64,000 bases of DNA, from assembly GCF_000148645.1 (NCBI RefSeq), contig NC_014541.1, positions 620,001 through 684,000 on the forward strand, in the 5' to 3' direction. The notes beneath the pieces are model-generated. The model had not been told where the DNA came from. It worked only from the letters and a program-made list of their open reading frames with translations, and did no database searches. Shown in pieces: positions 44,879 through 54,112 of this stretch. Source of the stretch: Ferrimonas balearica DSM 9799 (lineage in GTDB: Bacteria > Pseudomonadota > Gammaproteobacteria > Enterobacterales > Shewanellaceae). Position 1 is the first letter of the stretch. The number at the start of each line of letters is the position of its first letter. A program made the translations under genes and the position numbers.

Positions 44879-45211
44879 ATGCATAACGCGATTCAACTGG
44901 CCGCGGGTGACAACGTCGCCACTTTGCTGGCCGACGCGGCCAAGGGTGACCGTGTGGCCATTCTCTCCGCCAACAACGATATCATCGGTGAACTGACCTG
45001 CCTGCAGGCGATCCCCTTTGGCAATAAGGTGGCGGTATCCGCCATCGACGAGGGGCACACCATCATTAAGGGGGGCTACCCGGTGGGCCGGGCCATCGCC
45101 GCCATTCCTGTCGGCCAGCTGGTGCACGTGCAGAACGTGCGCAGCCTGCGCCTGGACATTCCCGACAACATCATCGACGAGATCATCAAGCAGATGGGGA
45201 TTGAAGCATGA
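44879..45211 (+). CDS. UxaA-family dehydratase, small (SAF-domain) subunit
   Basis: A 110-residue SAF-fold protein (NVATLLADAAKGDRVAIL, AIDEGHTIIKGGYPVGRAI). It equals the N-terminal domain of altronate/galactarate dehydratases of the UxaA/GarD family, here as a separate chain. The large subunit starts at 45208 and overlaps its stop by four bases. Together they probably dehydrate a sugar acid. The substrate is not determined. Confidence 0.88.
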   Translation: MHNAIQLAAGDNVATLLADAAKGDRVAILSANNDIIGELTCLQAIPFGNKVAVSAIDEGHTIIKGGYPVGRAIAAIPVGQLVHVQNVRSLRLDIPDNIIDEIIKQMGIEA

Positions 45212-46392
45212 CCCTGCCTACCTTTACCGGCTTTGGCCGCGCCGACGGTAGCGTCGGCATCCGTAACCACGTGCTGATCATGGCGGTGGATGAGTGTTGT
45301 GAAGGGATCGCCCGGGCCATTGCCGACAGCATCGACAGCGGCATTGTGGTGACCAACTACAACACCTGCATGTACGGCGGCAATGAAGAGATGATCAACA
45401 CCATGATCCACACCGGCGTGAACCCCAATGTGGCCGGGGTGCTGGTGTTGGCGATGGGCTGTGGCTCCATCGATCCGGAGCTGGTGGCGTCGCCTATCCG
45501 CGCCAGTGGTCGCCCGGCCCACTCGCTGGTGTGCGTCAAGCAGAAAGGCACTCGTGCCACCATCAACGAAGGCAAAGTGCTGGCGGCCCAACTGCAGGCC
45601 GATGCCGATGCCGCACCGCGTCTGGAGCGGCCCATCTCTGAACTGGTGATCGGGGTGAAATGCGGCGGCTCCGACACCAGCTCCGGCATCGCCTCCAACC
45701 CCAGTGTGGGGGCGGCGGTGGATCGCCTGGTGGATCTGGGCGCCACCGCCATTGCGGGTGAGCTGATCGAGCTGATCGGCTGTGAAGCGATCCTGCGTCG
45801 ACGTGCGGTCAGTGGCGCGGTAGCGGACAAGCTGGAACAGCTGATCCACGAGGAGGAGCATCGCTGGCATATTGAAGGGGCCGAGGTGGAAACCATGAGC
45901 ATCGGCAACAGTGTCGGTGGCCTCACCACCCTGGAGGAGAAATCCTTTGGTGCTTTGAATAAGACCGGCAGCCGGCCGATCCAGGATGTCCTGCGGATCA
46001 ATCACCGCATCCACGAGAAACCGACAGCGCCGGGCCTGTATCTGTCTGAAGCGACCCACCTGTGTGGGGGCGCCGGGATGCACTTTGCCGCATTGGGCGC
46101 CCACCTGGTGCTGTGGACCACCGGCGGTGCCGGTTTCAACAACGCCATTGTGCCGGTGATCCGGGTCAGCGGTAATGCCCAGCTGATCAACGACGACATC
46201 GATGTCGACGCCTCCGGCATCATGCGGGCGGAAGAGGGGATCGACAGCGTGGCGGAGCGGATCGTCGCCAAAGCGGTGGCGGTGGCGCAGGGCGAGCAAA
46301 CCAATATCGAGTCCATTGGTTACGCCTACTGCACCCTGTACCAGAAGGACCAGCGGCTGGAATCGCTGTTGCGGATCAAGCCGGGTTGCTGA
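45208..46392 (+). CDS. UxaA-family dehydratase, large subunit
   Basis: A 394-residue protein matching the C-terminal part of altronate/galactarate dehydratases: FGRADGSVGIRNHVLIM at the start, VGVKCGGSDTSSGIASNP-type motif (here IGVKCGGSDTSSGIA) in the middle and FNNAIVPVIRVSGNAQL. The family uses an iron centre. It is coupled to the small subunit by an ATGA overlap and is followed by a LysR gene on the same strand. Confidence 0.88.
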   Translation: MTLPTFTGFGRADGSVGIRNHVLIMAVDECCEGIARAIADSIDSGIVVTNYNTCMYGGNEEMINTMIHTGVNPNVAGVLVLAMGCGSIDPELVASPIRASGRPAHSLVCVKQKGTRATINEGKVLAAQLQADADAAPRLERPISELVIGVKCGGSDTSSGIASNPSVGAAVDRLVDLGATAIAGELIELIGCEAILRRRAVSGAVADKLEQLIHEEEHRWHIEGAEVETMSIGNSVGGLTTLEEKSFGALNKTGSRPIQDVLRINHRIHEKPTAPGLYLSEATHLCGGAGMHFAALGAHLVLWTTGGAGFNNAIVPVIRVSGNAQLINDDIDVDASGIMRAEEGIDSVAERIVAKAVAVAQGEQTNIESIGYAYCTLYQKDQRLESLLRIKPGC

Positions 46393-46524
46393 GAGGGCGG
46401 GCCTCCGGGGTGTTCCCGGCGGCCCGCTGGGATCCGCCGCAAAGATCCGCCACGCCGGACTTATCTCGCTGGCGGATGCATCGTACTCTGTGCGCCGTTG
46501 CCCACTGCGCTTGGCCAAGGCCCC

Positions 46525-47475
46525 ATGTCGACAAACAAACCCGTTGTAACCCCCTGCAGCACCGCCCGCTTGCCACACCTCTCCTGGTTTATGGCGTTCA
46601 AGGCGGTGGCGGACCGGCAGAGCTTTACCGAAGCCAGCCGTGACTTGCACCTGACCCAGCCTGCCATCAGCCAACAGGTGGCCAAGCTGGAAGCGTTGCT
46701 GAAAACCAAGCTGTTCTTCCGCACCTCACGCACGGTTGCCCTGACCGACGAGGGCAAGCGCCTGTACGACAAGATCGACATGCCGATCAACACGCTGCTC
46801 AATGTGGTGGACGAGTTCCACGCCCACTCCGATTACTACACCCTGCACATCGAAACCGAGCCGGTGTTCAGCCGTCAGGTGGTGAGTCAGTTGTTGCCTC
46901 AGTTTCTTGGTCGCCATCCCAATCTGCTGGTGGCGCAGATGCTGACCACGCAGCACCTGGACTTTCTGCCGCAGACCGAACTTGCCATCAAGTGGGGGGA
47001 GAGTCATTGGGAGGGGTTTGATTCGCAGTTTCTCTGTGGCCTGGATTACGTGCCGGTCTGTTCACCAGAGTACTTGGCGAAATACCCGCTTAACTCGCTG
47101 GCGGATCTGAACAAGGCGGTGCTGATCCACGACCGCGATACCACGGACTGGCAATACTGGCTCAAGTACTACCCGGTACCGGGGCTCGACCTGCAGAAAG
47201 GGCACGTGGCCAGTGAGTGCAATGTGGTGATGTCACTGGCGATGAGCGGACTGGGTGTGGCCCTGTGTGCCTATCAGCAGATCCAGGAGCATCTTGCCGA
47301 TGGCACTCTGGTGCTGCCGTTTCCGGAGCACAAGGTGCGGCACAGTCGCGCCTATTACATCCTGACCCGCAAGAACAAACCGCTGTCGCCGGAGGCGGTC
47401 AGCTTTGTCCAGTTTATGCACGAGGCGATGCTCAGTGCCTCCCAGCCGGGGCTGTACAGGGATACAATCGACTGA
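46525..47475 (+). CDS. LysR-type regulator of the sugar-acid cluster
   Basis: From MSTNKPVVTPCS the product is 316 residues. The helix-turn-helix is SFTEASRDLHLTQPAISQQV, and the effector domain begins near residue 100. The frame is open 27 bases upstream at a TTG, but ATG at 46525 has AAGG near it. It stands between the dehydratase pair and the FCD regulator, on the same strand, so it probably regulates the same pathway. Confidence 0.88.
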   Translation: MSTNKPVVTPCSTARLPHLSWFMAFKAVADRQSFTEASRDLHLTQPAISQQVAKLEALLKTKLFFRTSRTVALTDEGKRLYDKIDMPINTLLNVVDEFHAHSDYYTLHIETEPVFSRQVVSQLLPQFLGRHPNLLVAQMLTTQHLDFLPQTELAIKWGESHWEGFDSQFLCGLDYVPVCSPEYLAKYPLNSLADLNKAVLIHDRDTTDWQYWLKYYPVPGLDLQKGHVASECNVVMSLAMSGLGVALCAYQQIQEHLADGTLVLPFPEHKVRHSRAYYILTRKNKPLSPEAVSFVQFMHEAMLSASQPGLYRDTID

Positions 47476-47524
47476 GTTTATGGCGTAATGCCACCCACTG
47501 TTCAGCCGGAGCGTGAAGACCCAA

Positions 47525-48166
47525 ATGACCATCAGTAAAGAGAGCCTGGAGTCCCAGGCCACCCGATACCTGCGTGAGCGGATCCTGGATGGCACCCTGG
47601 CGCTGGGGGAGAAACTGGTGGAAAGCGCGCTGTCGAAACAGCTCGACCTGTCACGCAGTACCGTCAGGATGGCCCTCAACTCGTTGGTGCATGAGGGCTT
47701 GGTGGTGCAGAAGCCCTATGCGGGCTGGCAGGTGGTGGATATCGACGAGTCCGACCTGTGGGAGCTGTATCACCTGCGTCTTGCGCTGGAGGGCGAAGCG
47801 GCTGCGATGGCCGCGGAGTGGGCCAGCGCCGAGCAGAAAGCGGGATTGATGGCACTGTTCCAGAGCTACCAGGCGCTGTGTCGGGAGCATCCGGAGGATA
47901 ACCGTGCCATCAGCGCCATGGACTGGCAGCTGCATCAACACATTGTGGCGATCTGCGGCAGTGAGCGGATGCAGACGCTGTATAAGCAGATCCTCTATCC
48001 GCTGCAGGCCTATATCGGCATCTCCCACCAGGATTACGATTTGTCGCAAAGCGCCAACAGCCATGAGGCACTGGTGACGGCCATCTGCGCCGGAGACGCC
48101 TCGGCCGCCGCTGAGGAGGCGCGGGCCAACATCACCCCCTTCTCGCGGTTGCGTGCCGCACGATAA
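47525..48166 (+). CDS. GntR-family regulator, FCD subfamily
   Basis: About 213 residues. The GntR winged helix has YLRERILDGTLALGEKLVES and LDLSRSTVRMALNSLVHEGL. The FCD ligand domain follows (LWELYHLRLALEGEAAA onward), with His-bearing segments HQHIVAICGS and NSHEALVTAI that usually hold a metal and carboxylate ligand. FCD regulators of sugar-acid genes (UxuR, DgoR) are repressors relieved by the pathway acid. GTG at 47513 is an alternative start. It probably binds the palindrome at 44848-44862. Confidence 0.9.
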   Translation: MTISKESLESQATRYLRERILDGTLALGEKLVESALSKQLDLSRSTVRMALNSLVHEGLVVQKPYAGWQVVDIDESDLWELYHLRLALEGEAAAMAAEWASAEQKAGLMALFQSYQALCREHPEDNRAISAMDWQLHQHIVAICGSERMQTLYKQILYPLQAYIGISHQDYDLSQSANSHEALVTAICAGDASAAAEEARANITPFSRLRAAR

Positions 48167-48169
48167 CTC

Positions 48170-48200
48170 AAAAAAAGCCGGGCCCATGGCCCGGCTTTTT
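48170..48200. terminator. Bidirectional terminator after the GntR gene
   Basis: AGCCGGGCC/GGCCCGGCT stem around AT, flanked by seven A and five T. It is between the convergent GntR and lipoprotein genes. Confidence 0.92.
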
Positions 48201-48201
48201 C

Positions 48202-48945
48202 TTAGTCAGCGTGTTGGTATCGTACCTGCGCCAACGTGGGGTTCTGACGCATCCGCGCCATGGCGGCGACAAACTCCGCCCGTGGCGTGATAAAGGCGTC
48301 GGTGGAGTAGAGGGTGCCGGCTTCGTAGTGGCCCACCTCCAGTCGTACCGTGCCACTCATCTTTGCCGCCAGGGCATCGTCCACTTCCACTTTCAGCAGC
48401 TGATTGGAGTCGATGCGACCCAGCTCTTCGGTATCACCATTGGCTTTGACCATGGTAAATACCGACTCGCAATTCATATGGGCGGCTTCACAGGTTTGTG
48501 GCGTGTCCCAGGTGTGGTTTTCCAGGGTCAGGGTAGTGCGGCCAGTCACGTCATCTTTGCGCAGGTCAAAGGCGAGTGAACCGCTGCCGTTGTTGTGTTC
48601 GTTGTCCACAGCCAGCTCACCGGAGATCACCGCCACATCATGGGGGATCTCATCTTCGCTGTAGCGCAGTTCACAGTTGATTTGCGGCAGCTCGGGGTCG
48701 AGGCAGGTGGCGGCCAGGTCGTCGGCATCCCATTCGAAGGTGTCGGCCAGTTGAGCCAGGTTTTCGCTCAGCGGAAGGCAACCAAAATCCACGGCCACTT
48801 CATTGGCCTTGCACTGGATGGGGGCGGGGGCTGAGGCGATAATGTCGTTGTTATTGCTAGTGTTTTCGATGTTTTTGTTCTGTTCGGAACCGTTGCACGC
48901 TGCGAGGGTCATCAGCAGGGCAATGGCTGTCATTGTTCGGTGCAT
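48202..48945 (-). CDS. Lipoprotein of unknown function, 247 residues
   Basis: The signal ends in MTLAACNGS, a good lipobox with Cys17. An Asn-rich linker follows (NKNIENTSNNNDI), then an acidic beta-rich domain with several Cys pairs (NEVAVDFGCLPL, ATCLDPELPQINCELRY, TCEAAHMNCES). I do not recognise the family. It is probably on the periplasmic face of a membrane. It is a single gene, convergent with the GntR gene. Confidence 0.8.
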   Translation of the reverse strand: MHRTMTAIALLMTLAACNGSEQNKNIENTSNNNDIIASAPAPIQCKANEVAVDFGCLPLSENLAQLADTFEWDADDLAATCLDPELPQINCELRYSEDEIPHDVAVISGELAVDNEHNNGSGSLAFDLRKDDVTGRTTLTLENHTWDTPQTCEAAHMNCESVFTMVKANGDTEELGRIDSNQLLKVEVDDALAAKMSGTVRLEVGHYEAGTLYSTDAFITPRAEFVAAMARMRQNPTLAQVRYQHAD

Positions 48946-49492
48946 GCTGTGTCGAAATCTCAGTTAACGGGCGCACAGGCGCCGGGGGGCACGTCGATGG
49001 GACGTGGCCAGAATCAAACGAAAATGGTTGGGGGGGCTTCCGATGTTGGGGAGTACCGGTTACCCGATCACTGGGTGGCTACGGTTGCCGGTAAGGCCTG
49101 AGAAAAAACCGTAGGTGTGCGTGGGACCGACCATGGATGGCCGGAACAGATTCAGTTGTCATAGCGAGCCCCTAAAAAGCTGGTTAAAGCACTGGCCATC
49201 TCAGCAAACTCCATCCCGCTCAGGGGACGCATGCAGGCATATTTTTGTGGGGATGCCTGTCTCTGGTTTGACTGTTTACCGCCAGCACCATGGTGCCGTG
49301 AACATGATTCATGGCCTGATTATACACATCGGCGACTTTATGACCAGACCCGCAGCTCAATTTGTGAGCTGCGCAGTTTTTGCCCGCAAGACACTGAACC
49401 CTTGGGTGAACTCCCGGTTAACCCAGTGTCACTGTTCATCGCAAACGGGAGAGCTAGTGTGAGTCAGGCACACCATGCATGGAGGCGACCCG
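48946..49492. other. 547-bp intergenic region with several dyads
   Basis: Visible: a 12-base palindrome GCACCATGGTGC at 49285-49296, a plus-strand hairpin CGCAGCTC/GAGCTGCG (49351-49373) followed by a five-T run, and GACACTG/CAGTGTC arms at 49390-49396 and 49424-49430. TATACA at 49321 could be a -10 box. Reading frames here have no ribosome site or family likeness. It may hold a small RNA; no known RNA family is recognised. Confidence 0.45.
49351..49381 (+). terminator. Terminator-like hairpin in the region before the DNA ligase gene
   Basis: Eight-base-pair stem CGCAGCTC/GAGCTGCG, then CAG and five T. No upstream gene on this strand, so it would end an unannotated transcript. Confidence 0.5.
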
Positions 49493-50335
49493 ATGAGACC
49501 ATCCATTCCTTTGGCAGGAGCGACCCTGCTCTCCTGCGTTTTTCCGGCCCAACTCTATGCCGGCGGCCCACCGCTGATGCTGGCCCAGCCCTATCAGGCG
49601 GTGGCGTCACTGACGCCCTATCTGGTCAGCGAGAAGTTCGATGGCATGCGGGCTTACTGGGATGGCCAGCGCCTGCTCAGTCGCTCGGGCAAGATCATTG
49701 CCACCCCCGCGGGGTTTACCGAAGGCTGGCCGCACCATCCACTGGACGGTGAACTGTGGCTGGGGCGAGGCCAGTTTCAGGCACTGATGCGTATCGTCCG
49801 TGACCAGCAGCCGGACTCCCGGGCCTGGCAGTCGGTGCAGTTTCTGGTGTTTGACCGGCCTGATCTGGCCCAACCCTTTGCCCTGCGTTATCAGGCATTG
49901 GCGTTGGGCCTTGAGGCGATGGCATTGAACCACGTCCAGCTTGTGCGCCAGCAGACGGTGGCCAGCCATGAAGCTCTGGCTGCCAAACTGGACGAGGTGG
50001 TGAATGCCGGTGGTGAGGGGCTGATGCTGCGTCATCGTGATGGTGTGTATCGCCCCGGCCGGGATTCGGGCCTGCTCAAGCTCAAACCCAAATGGGACGC
50101 GGAAGCGAAGGTGGTTGGTTATGAGCCGGGGCAGGGCCGCCTGACCGGCATGATGGGGTCGCTGATCGTTGAAGATGCACAAGGCCGGCGCTTTCGCCTG
50201 GGTTCCGGTTTCAGTGATGAGCAGCGTCTCAGCCCACCCCCTGTCGGCACAGTGGTGACCTACAGTTACAGTGGTCGCACGGAGGCTGGCCTGCCACGGT
50301 TCGCCCGGTTTGAGCGGATTTTCGTCGGACTTTAG
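49493..50335 (+). CDS. Periplasmic ATP-dependent DNA ligase (LigE/Lig-E type)
   Basis: A 280-residue minimal ligase with a signal peptide ([20 protein letters not shown]). The nucleotidyltransferase Lys48 lies in [11 protein letters not shown] (motif KxDG). Further motifs are [20 protein letters not shown] and LKLKPKWD, followed by an OB domain with [10 protein letters not shown]. Secreted Lig-E enzymes of this kind are known from Haemophilus and Neisseria relatives and may repair DNA outside the cytoplasm. GGAGG lies ahead of the ATG at 49493. Confidence 0.9.
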   Translation: MRPSIPLAGATLLSCVFPAQLYAGGPPLMLAQPYQAVASLTPYLVSEKFDGMRAYWDGQRLLSRSGKIIATPAGFTEGWPHHPLDGELWLGRGQFQALMRIVRDQQPDSRAWQSVQFLVFDRPDLAQPFALRYQALALGLEAMALNHVQLVRQQTVASHEALAAKLDEVVNAGGEGLMLRHRDGVYRPGRDSGLLKLKPKWDAEAKVVGYEPGQGRLTGMMGSLIVEDAQGRRFRLGSGFSDEQRLSPPPVGTVVTYSYSGRTEAGLPRFARFERIFVGL

Positions 50336-50469
50336 GGCGCCGGAAGGGGGGAATATTTGTCTTATCTGCCCATACGGTTGCGTTTTTTCGTCCCGGATTT
50401 GCGTCCGGTGCCGGAAGCGTTGAAAATATGCCCCGCCTCAATCCTATAATCTCTGAACCAGGAGCCAAG

Positions 50470-52467
50470 ATGTCTTCCCGCAAAGAGCTTGCCAATGCGA
50501 TCCGTGCCCTCTCCATGGACGCTGTCCAGAAAGCCAACTCCGGTCACCCCGGTGCCCCGATGGGGATGGCGGACATTGCCGAAGTGCTGTGGCGCGACTT
50601 TATCAAACACAACCCGGCCAACCCGGAATGGGCGGATCGCGACCGCTTCATCCTGTCCAATGGCCACGGCTCCATGCTGATCTACTCTCTGCTTCATCTC
50701 ACCGGTTACGATCTGAGCATCGAAGACCTGAAGCAGTTCCGTCAGCTGCACTCCCGCACCCCGGGTCACCCGGAATACGGCTACGCGCCGGGCATTGAAA
50801 CCACCACTGGCCCGCTGGGCCAGGGCATCACCAACGGCGTGGGCATGGCCCTGGCCGAGAAGGTGCTGGCAGCTCAGTTTAACCGTCCGGGTCACGACAT
50901 CGTTGACCACCACACCTACGTGTTTATGGGCGACGGCTGCCTGATGGAAGGCATCTCCCACGAAGCCTGCTCTTTGGCTGGTACCCTGGGCCTGGGCAAG
51001 CTGATCGCGTTCTGGGATGACAATGGCATCTCCATCGACGGTCACGTTGAAGGCTGGTTCAGCGACGACACTCCGAAGCGTTTCGAAGCTTACGGCTGGC
51101 ACGTAATCCCGGCGGTTGATGGCCACGATCCGGAAGCGATCAAAGCCGCCATCGAAGCCGCCCGCGCCGAAACCAACAAGCCGACCCTGATCTGCACCAA
51201 GACCGTTATCGGTTATGGCAGCCCCAACAAGTCCGGCTCCCACGATTGCCACGGCGCCCCGCTGGGTGACGACGAAATCGCCGCCGCCCGTGACTTCCTG
51301 AACTGGCCGCACGGTCCGTTCGAAATCCCGGCCGATATCTACAGCGCCTGGGACGCCAAAGCGCAGGGCGCGGAAGTGGAAAGCGCCTGGAACACCCGTT
51401 TCAACGCCTACGCTGCCGAGTTCCCGGAACTGGCTGCCGAGCTGAAGCGCCGCCTGGCTGGTGAACTGCCGGAAGGTTGGACCGCCCACGCCGACGCTTA
51501 CGTGGCGGAACTGCAAGCCAACGCCAACAAGGTCGCTACCCGTAAAGCCTCTCAGGACTGCCTGAACGCCTTTGGTCCGGTTCTGCCGGAACTGCTGGGC
51601 GGCTCCGCTGACCTGACTCCGTCCAACCTGACCAACTGGTCCGGCTCCAAGTCCATCAGCGCCGAAGACGCGTCCGGCAACTACGTCCACTACGGTGTGC
51701 GCGAGTTCGGCATGAGCGCCATCATGAACGGTGTGGCTCTGCACGGCGGCTTCAAGCCCTACGGCGCCACCTTCCTGATGTTCATGGAGTACGCCCGCAA
51801 CGCGGTTCGTATGGCGGCCCTGATGAAGCAGCCCTCCATCTTCGTTTACACCCACGACTCCATCGGTCTGGGTGAAGATGGCCCGACCCACCAGCCGGTG
51901 GAGCAGGTGGCTTCTCTGCGTATGACCCCGAACATGAGCACCTGGCGTCCCTGTGACGCGGTGGAGTCTGCGGTAGCCTGGCGCCATGCGATTGAGCGCA
52001 CCGACGGCCCGACCTCCCTGATCTTCTCCCGTCAGGGCCTGGCCCCGATGGCGCGTGACACCGAGACTCTGGCCAATGTGGCCAAGGGCGGTTACGTACT
52101 GAAAGACAGCGCCGGTAAGCCGGAGCTGATCCTGATCGCCACCGGTTCTGAAGTGGAGCTGGCCATGGCCGCTGCGGCGGAACTGGAAGCGGCAGGCAAA
52201 GCGGTACGCGTGGTGTCCATGCCGGCCACCGACGTGTTTGACGCGCAGGACGCGGCTTACAAAGAGTCCGTGCTGCCGTCTGACGTGACCAACCGCATCG
52301 CCATCGAAGCCTTGATCGCCGACTTCTGGTACAAGTACGTGGGCCTGGATGGCCGCGTGATCGGTATGACCACCTTCGGTGAATCCGCCCCGGCAGACCA
52401 GCTGTTCAAGCTGTTCGGTTTCAGCGTGGAAAACATCGTGGATACCGCCAACGAGCTGCTGGCCTAA
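50470..52467 (+). CDS. tkt: Transketolase
   Basis: From [19 protein letters not shown] the product is 665 residues, normal for the enzyme. The ThDP site shows [15 protein letters not shown] with the metal ligand region, the substrate region [12 protein letters not shown] and the C-terminal [16 protein letters not shown]. It moves two-carbon units in the pentose phosphate pathway. A frame extension of 14 codons lies upstream but lacks family likeness. A strong terminator follows. Confidence 0.96.
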   Translation: MSSRKELANAIRALSMDAVQKANSGHPGAPMGMADIAEVLWRDFIKHNPANPEWADRDRFILSNGHGSMLIYSLLHLTGYDLSIEDLKQFRQLHSRTPGHPEYGYAPGIETTTGPLGQGITNGVGMALAEKVLAAQFNRPGHDIVDHHTYVFMGDGCLMEGISHEACSLAGTLGLGKLIAFWDDNGISIDGHVEGWFSDDTPKRFEAYGWHVIPAVDGHDPEAIKAAIEAARAETNKPTLICTKTVIGYGSPNKSGSHDCHGAPLGDDEIAAARDFLNWPHGPFEIPADIYSAWDAKAQGAEVESAWNTRFNAYAAEFPELAAELKRRLAGELPEGWTAHADAYVAELQANANKVATRKASQDCLNAFGPVLPELLGGSADLTPSNLTNWSGSKSISAEDASGNYVHYGVREFGMSAIMNGVALHGGFKPYGATFLMFMEYARNAVRMAALMKQPSIFVYTHDSIGLGEDGPTHQPVEQVASLRMTPNMSTWRPCDAVESAVAWRHAIERTDGPTSLIFSRQGLAPMARDTETLANVAKGGYVLKDSAGKPELILIATGSEVELAMAAAAELEAAGKAVRVVSMPATDVFDAQDAAYKESVLPSDVTNRIAIEALIADFWYKYVGLDGRVIGMTTFGESAPADQLFKLFGFSVENIVDTANELLA

Positions 52468-52488
52468 CCCCCACCTCGTTGCCAAAGG

Positions 52489-52517
52489 AAACGCCCCCGA
52501 TTGGGGGCGTTTTTTTA
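52489..52517. terminator. Terminator after tkt
   Basis: ACGCCCCC/GGGGGCGT stem with four-base loop and seven T. It may also serve the minus-strand lipoprotein gene that ends at 52521. Confidence 0.9.
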
Positions 52518-52520
52518 TGC

Positions 52521-52730
52521 CTAGCGTTCGATGATCTCCTGGATCTCATCCTGACGGATCATCTGCTCCTTGCCTTCCTTATCCTCGTAACGATACATCC
52601 CGGTTTCACTGTCCAGCTCCGGTTTCCCGTAGGTGGGGATCAGGCGCCCGTCGTGGGTGCTCATGATGTACTCGGTGCTGCTGCAGGCGGTGAGAAACAG
52701 GGCGATAAGCAGAACAAGCGTCGCGCGCAT
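52521..52730 (-). CDS. YgdI/YgdR-family small lipoprotein
   Basis: From MRATLVLLIALFLTACSST the product is 69 residues with the lipobox LTAC. The mature part TEYIMSTHDGRLIPTYGKPE and MYRYEDKEGKEQMI is the short SH3-like YgdI/YgdR (DUF903) type. These are envelope lipoproteins of unknown function. Confidence 0.88.
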   Translation of the reverse strand: MRATLVLLIALFLTACSSTEYIMSTHDGRLIPTYGKPELDSETGMYRYEDKEGKEQMIRQDEIQEIIER

Positions 52731-52882
52731 AAATGACTCCAACTCCTGACAGAATTTTCAGTGTAGAACAGTGCGGTGGTAACGGCGTTAGGATTCAAGT
52801 GCTTGGGGATTTGGGTCGCCATCAATCGGGATAAATAGTACTGTTTATCCGTCACTTATCTCTTTGCGCCAAGGCTGTTTTT

Positions 52883-54112
52883 GTGAGTAGTTCCGATCGG
52901 ATCCTGCTGATCCTGTTGCTGTTATTGATCCCCACGGCGTTGTGGGCACCGGGCTACCTGGTGATGCACTACCCGGAACTGACCGACCCGCTGCTCTACC
53001 TGCCCTGGTTAACCCTGGGCGCCACCCTGCTGCTGAGCCAAATCTACCACCAGGGCCGACTGGGCTTTATGGTGATTCTCACCATGCTGATCTACGGCCT
53101 GATCCAGTCGCAACTGCAGGCTCCTTTGCACCTGGAGGGGAAGCGTCTGCTGTTCTGGCTGATGGGGTTGATGGGACCATTGCTGGCGCTGTTGCTGGCC
53201 CTGCTACCGGAACGGGTGCCGTTCAGCCGCCAGAGCCTGGGACACTGGCTGCTGCTGGCGGCGGGCTCCGGACTGCTGCTGGCCCTGAGTCAGGTGCCGG
53301 TGCTGGCGCAGTGGACGACCGGGTTTCTTACCCCCCGGGCGTTCCTGCTGACCGAGCACAGCCCGGCGCCGTTGTTGATGCTGGCCTGGCAAACCCTGAT
53401 TGCGGTGGGCCTGTGGGCACTGTATCTGCGCAAGCGGGAGTCGGCGTCGATGGCGGCCCTGCTGGTGGTGGTGGGGCTGATCCTGGTTTGCCTCGGTTTT
53501 GCCCGACCGATGATCTCAGCCACCCTGCTGGCGGTGGTCGGGGTGGCGCTGTTTGTGGTGGTGTTGCAACAGGGCCACCAGATGGCGTTTCTCGATGAGC
53601 TGACCGGCATCCCCGGACGCCGTGCCCTGAATATGGCGCTGAAACGGGTAGGGCGGCGCTACAGCTTGGCGATGATGGACATCGACCACTTCAAGAAATT
53701 CAACGACACCTACGGCCACGATGTCGGTGATGAGGTGTTGAAGCTGGTGGCCAGCCGCCTGACACGGGTAAAAGGCGGGGGACAGGTGTTCCGCTACGGC
53801 GGGGAGGAGTTCACCGTGTTGTTCCCGGGTAAGGCGCCGAAAGCCTGTGCGGCGCATCTGGAGGCGATCCGCGAGGACATTGCGGATTACCCCTTTGTGG
53901 TGCGCAAAAGCAAAAGCCGACCGGACGATGAAAAAGCCGGACGTCAGCAGCGTGGCCAGGGTGGGGGCGGCAAAACCGTGCAGATCACCATCAGTATGGG
54001 GCTGGCGGAGCGCACCGGCGAGCAACCGGATGCCGAGGCGGTGATCAAGGCCGCCGACCAGGCCCTGTACAAGGCCAAGAAGGCGGGCCGTAACTGCCTT
54101 AAGCTGGCGTAG
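52883..54112 (+). CDS. Membrane diguanylate cyclase (GGDEF)
   Basis: A 409-residue protein with seven to eight membrane helices in the first 230 residues and a C-terminal GGDEF domain. The active site is YGGEEFTVLFPG (GGEEF, an active variant), with MMDIDHFKKFNDTYGHDVGD before it. It makes cyclic-di-GMP from GTP. An extra basic/Gly-rich insert (KSRPDDEKAGRQQRGQGGGG) sits in the domain. The start is GTG with AAGG upstream. It ends overlapping the convergent LysR gene by 14 bp. Confidence 0.92.
   Translation: MSSSDRILLILLLLLIPTALWAPGYLVMHYPELTDPLLYLPWLTLGATLLLSQIYHQGRLGFMVILTMLIYGLIQSQLQAPLHLEGKRLLFWLMGLMGPLLALLLALLPERVPFSRQSLGHWLLLAAGSGLLLALSQVPVLAQWTTGFLTPRAFLLTEHSPAPLLMLAWQTLIAVGLWALYLRKRESASMAALLVVVGLILVCLGFARPMISATLLAVVGVALFVVVLQQGHQMAFLDELTGIPGRRALNMALKRVGRRYSLAMMDIDHFKKFNDTYGHDVGDEVLKLVASRLTRVKGGGQVFRYGGEEFTVLFPGKAPKACAAHLEAIREDIADYPFVVRKSKSRPDDEKAGRQQRGQGGGGKTVQITISMGLAERTGEQPDAEAVIKAADQALYKAKKAGRNCLKLA

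Noticed and set aside
49285-49296. 12-base palindrome GCACCATGGTGC as a regulator site
   Set aside because: A single palindrome far from any start codon, with no regulator to link to it; mentioned only within the intergenic entry.
49115-49462. 115-codon frame in the gene-free region before the DNA ligase gene
   Set aside because: No ribosome site, no family likeness, and it runs through the hairpins; composition does not look coding.
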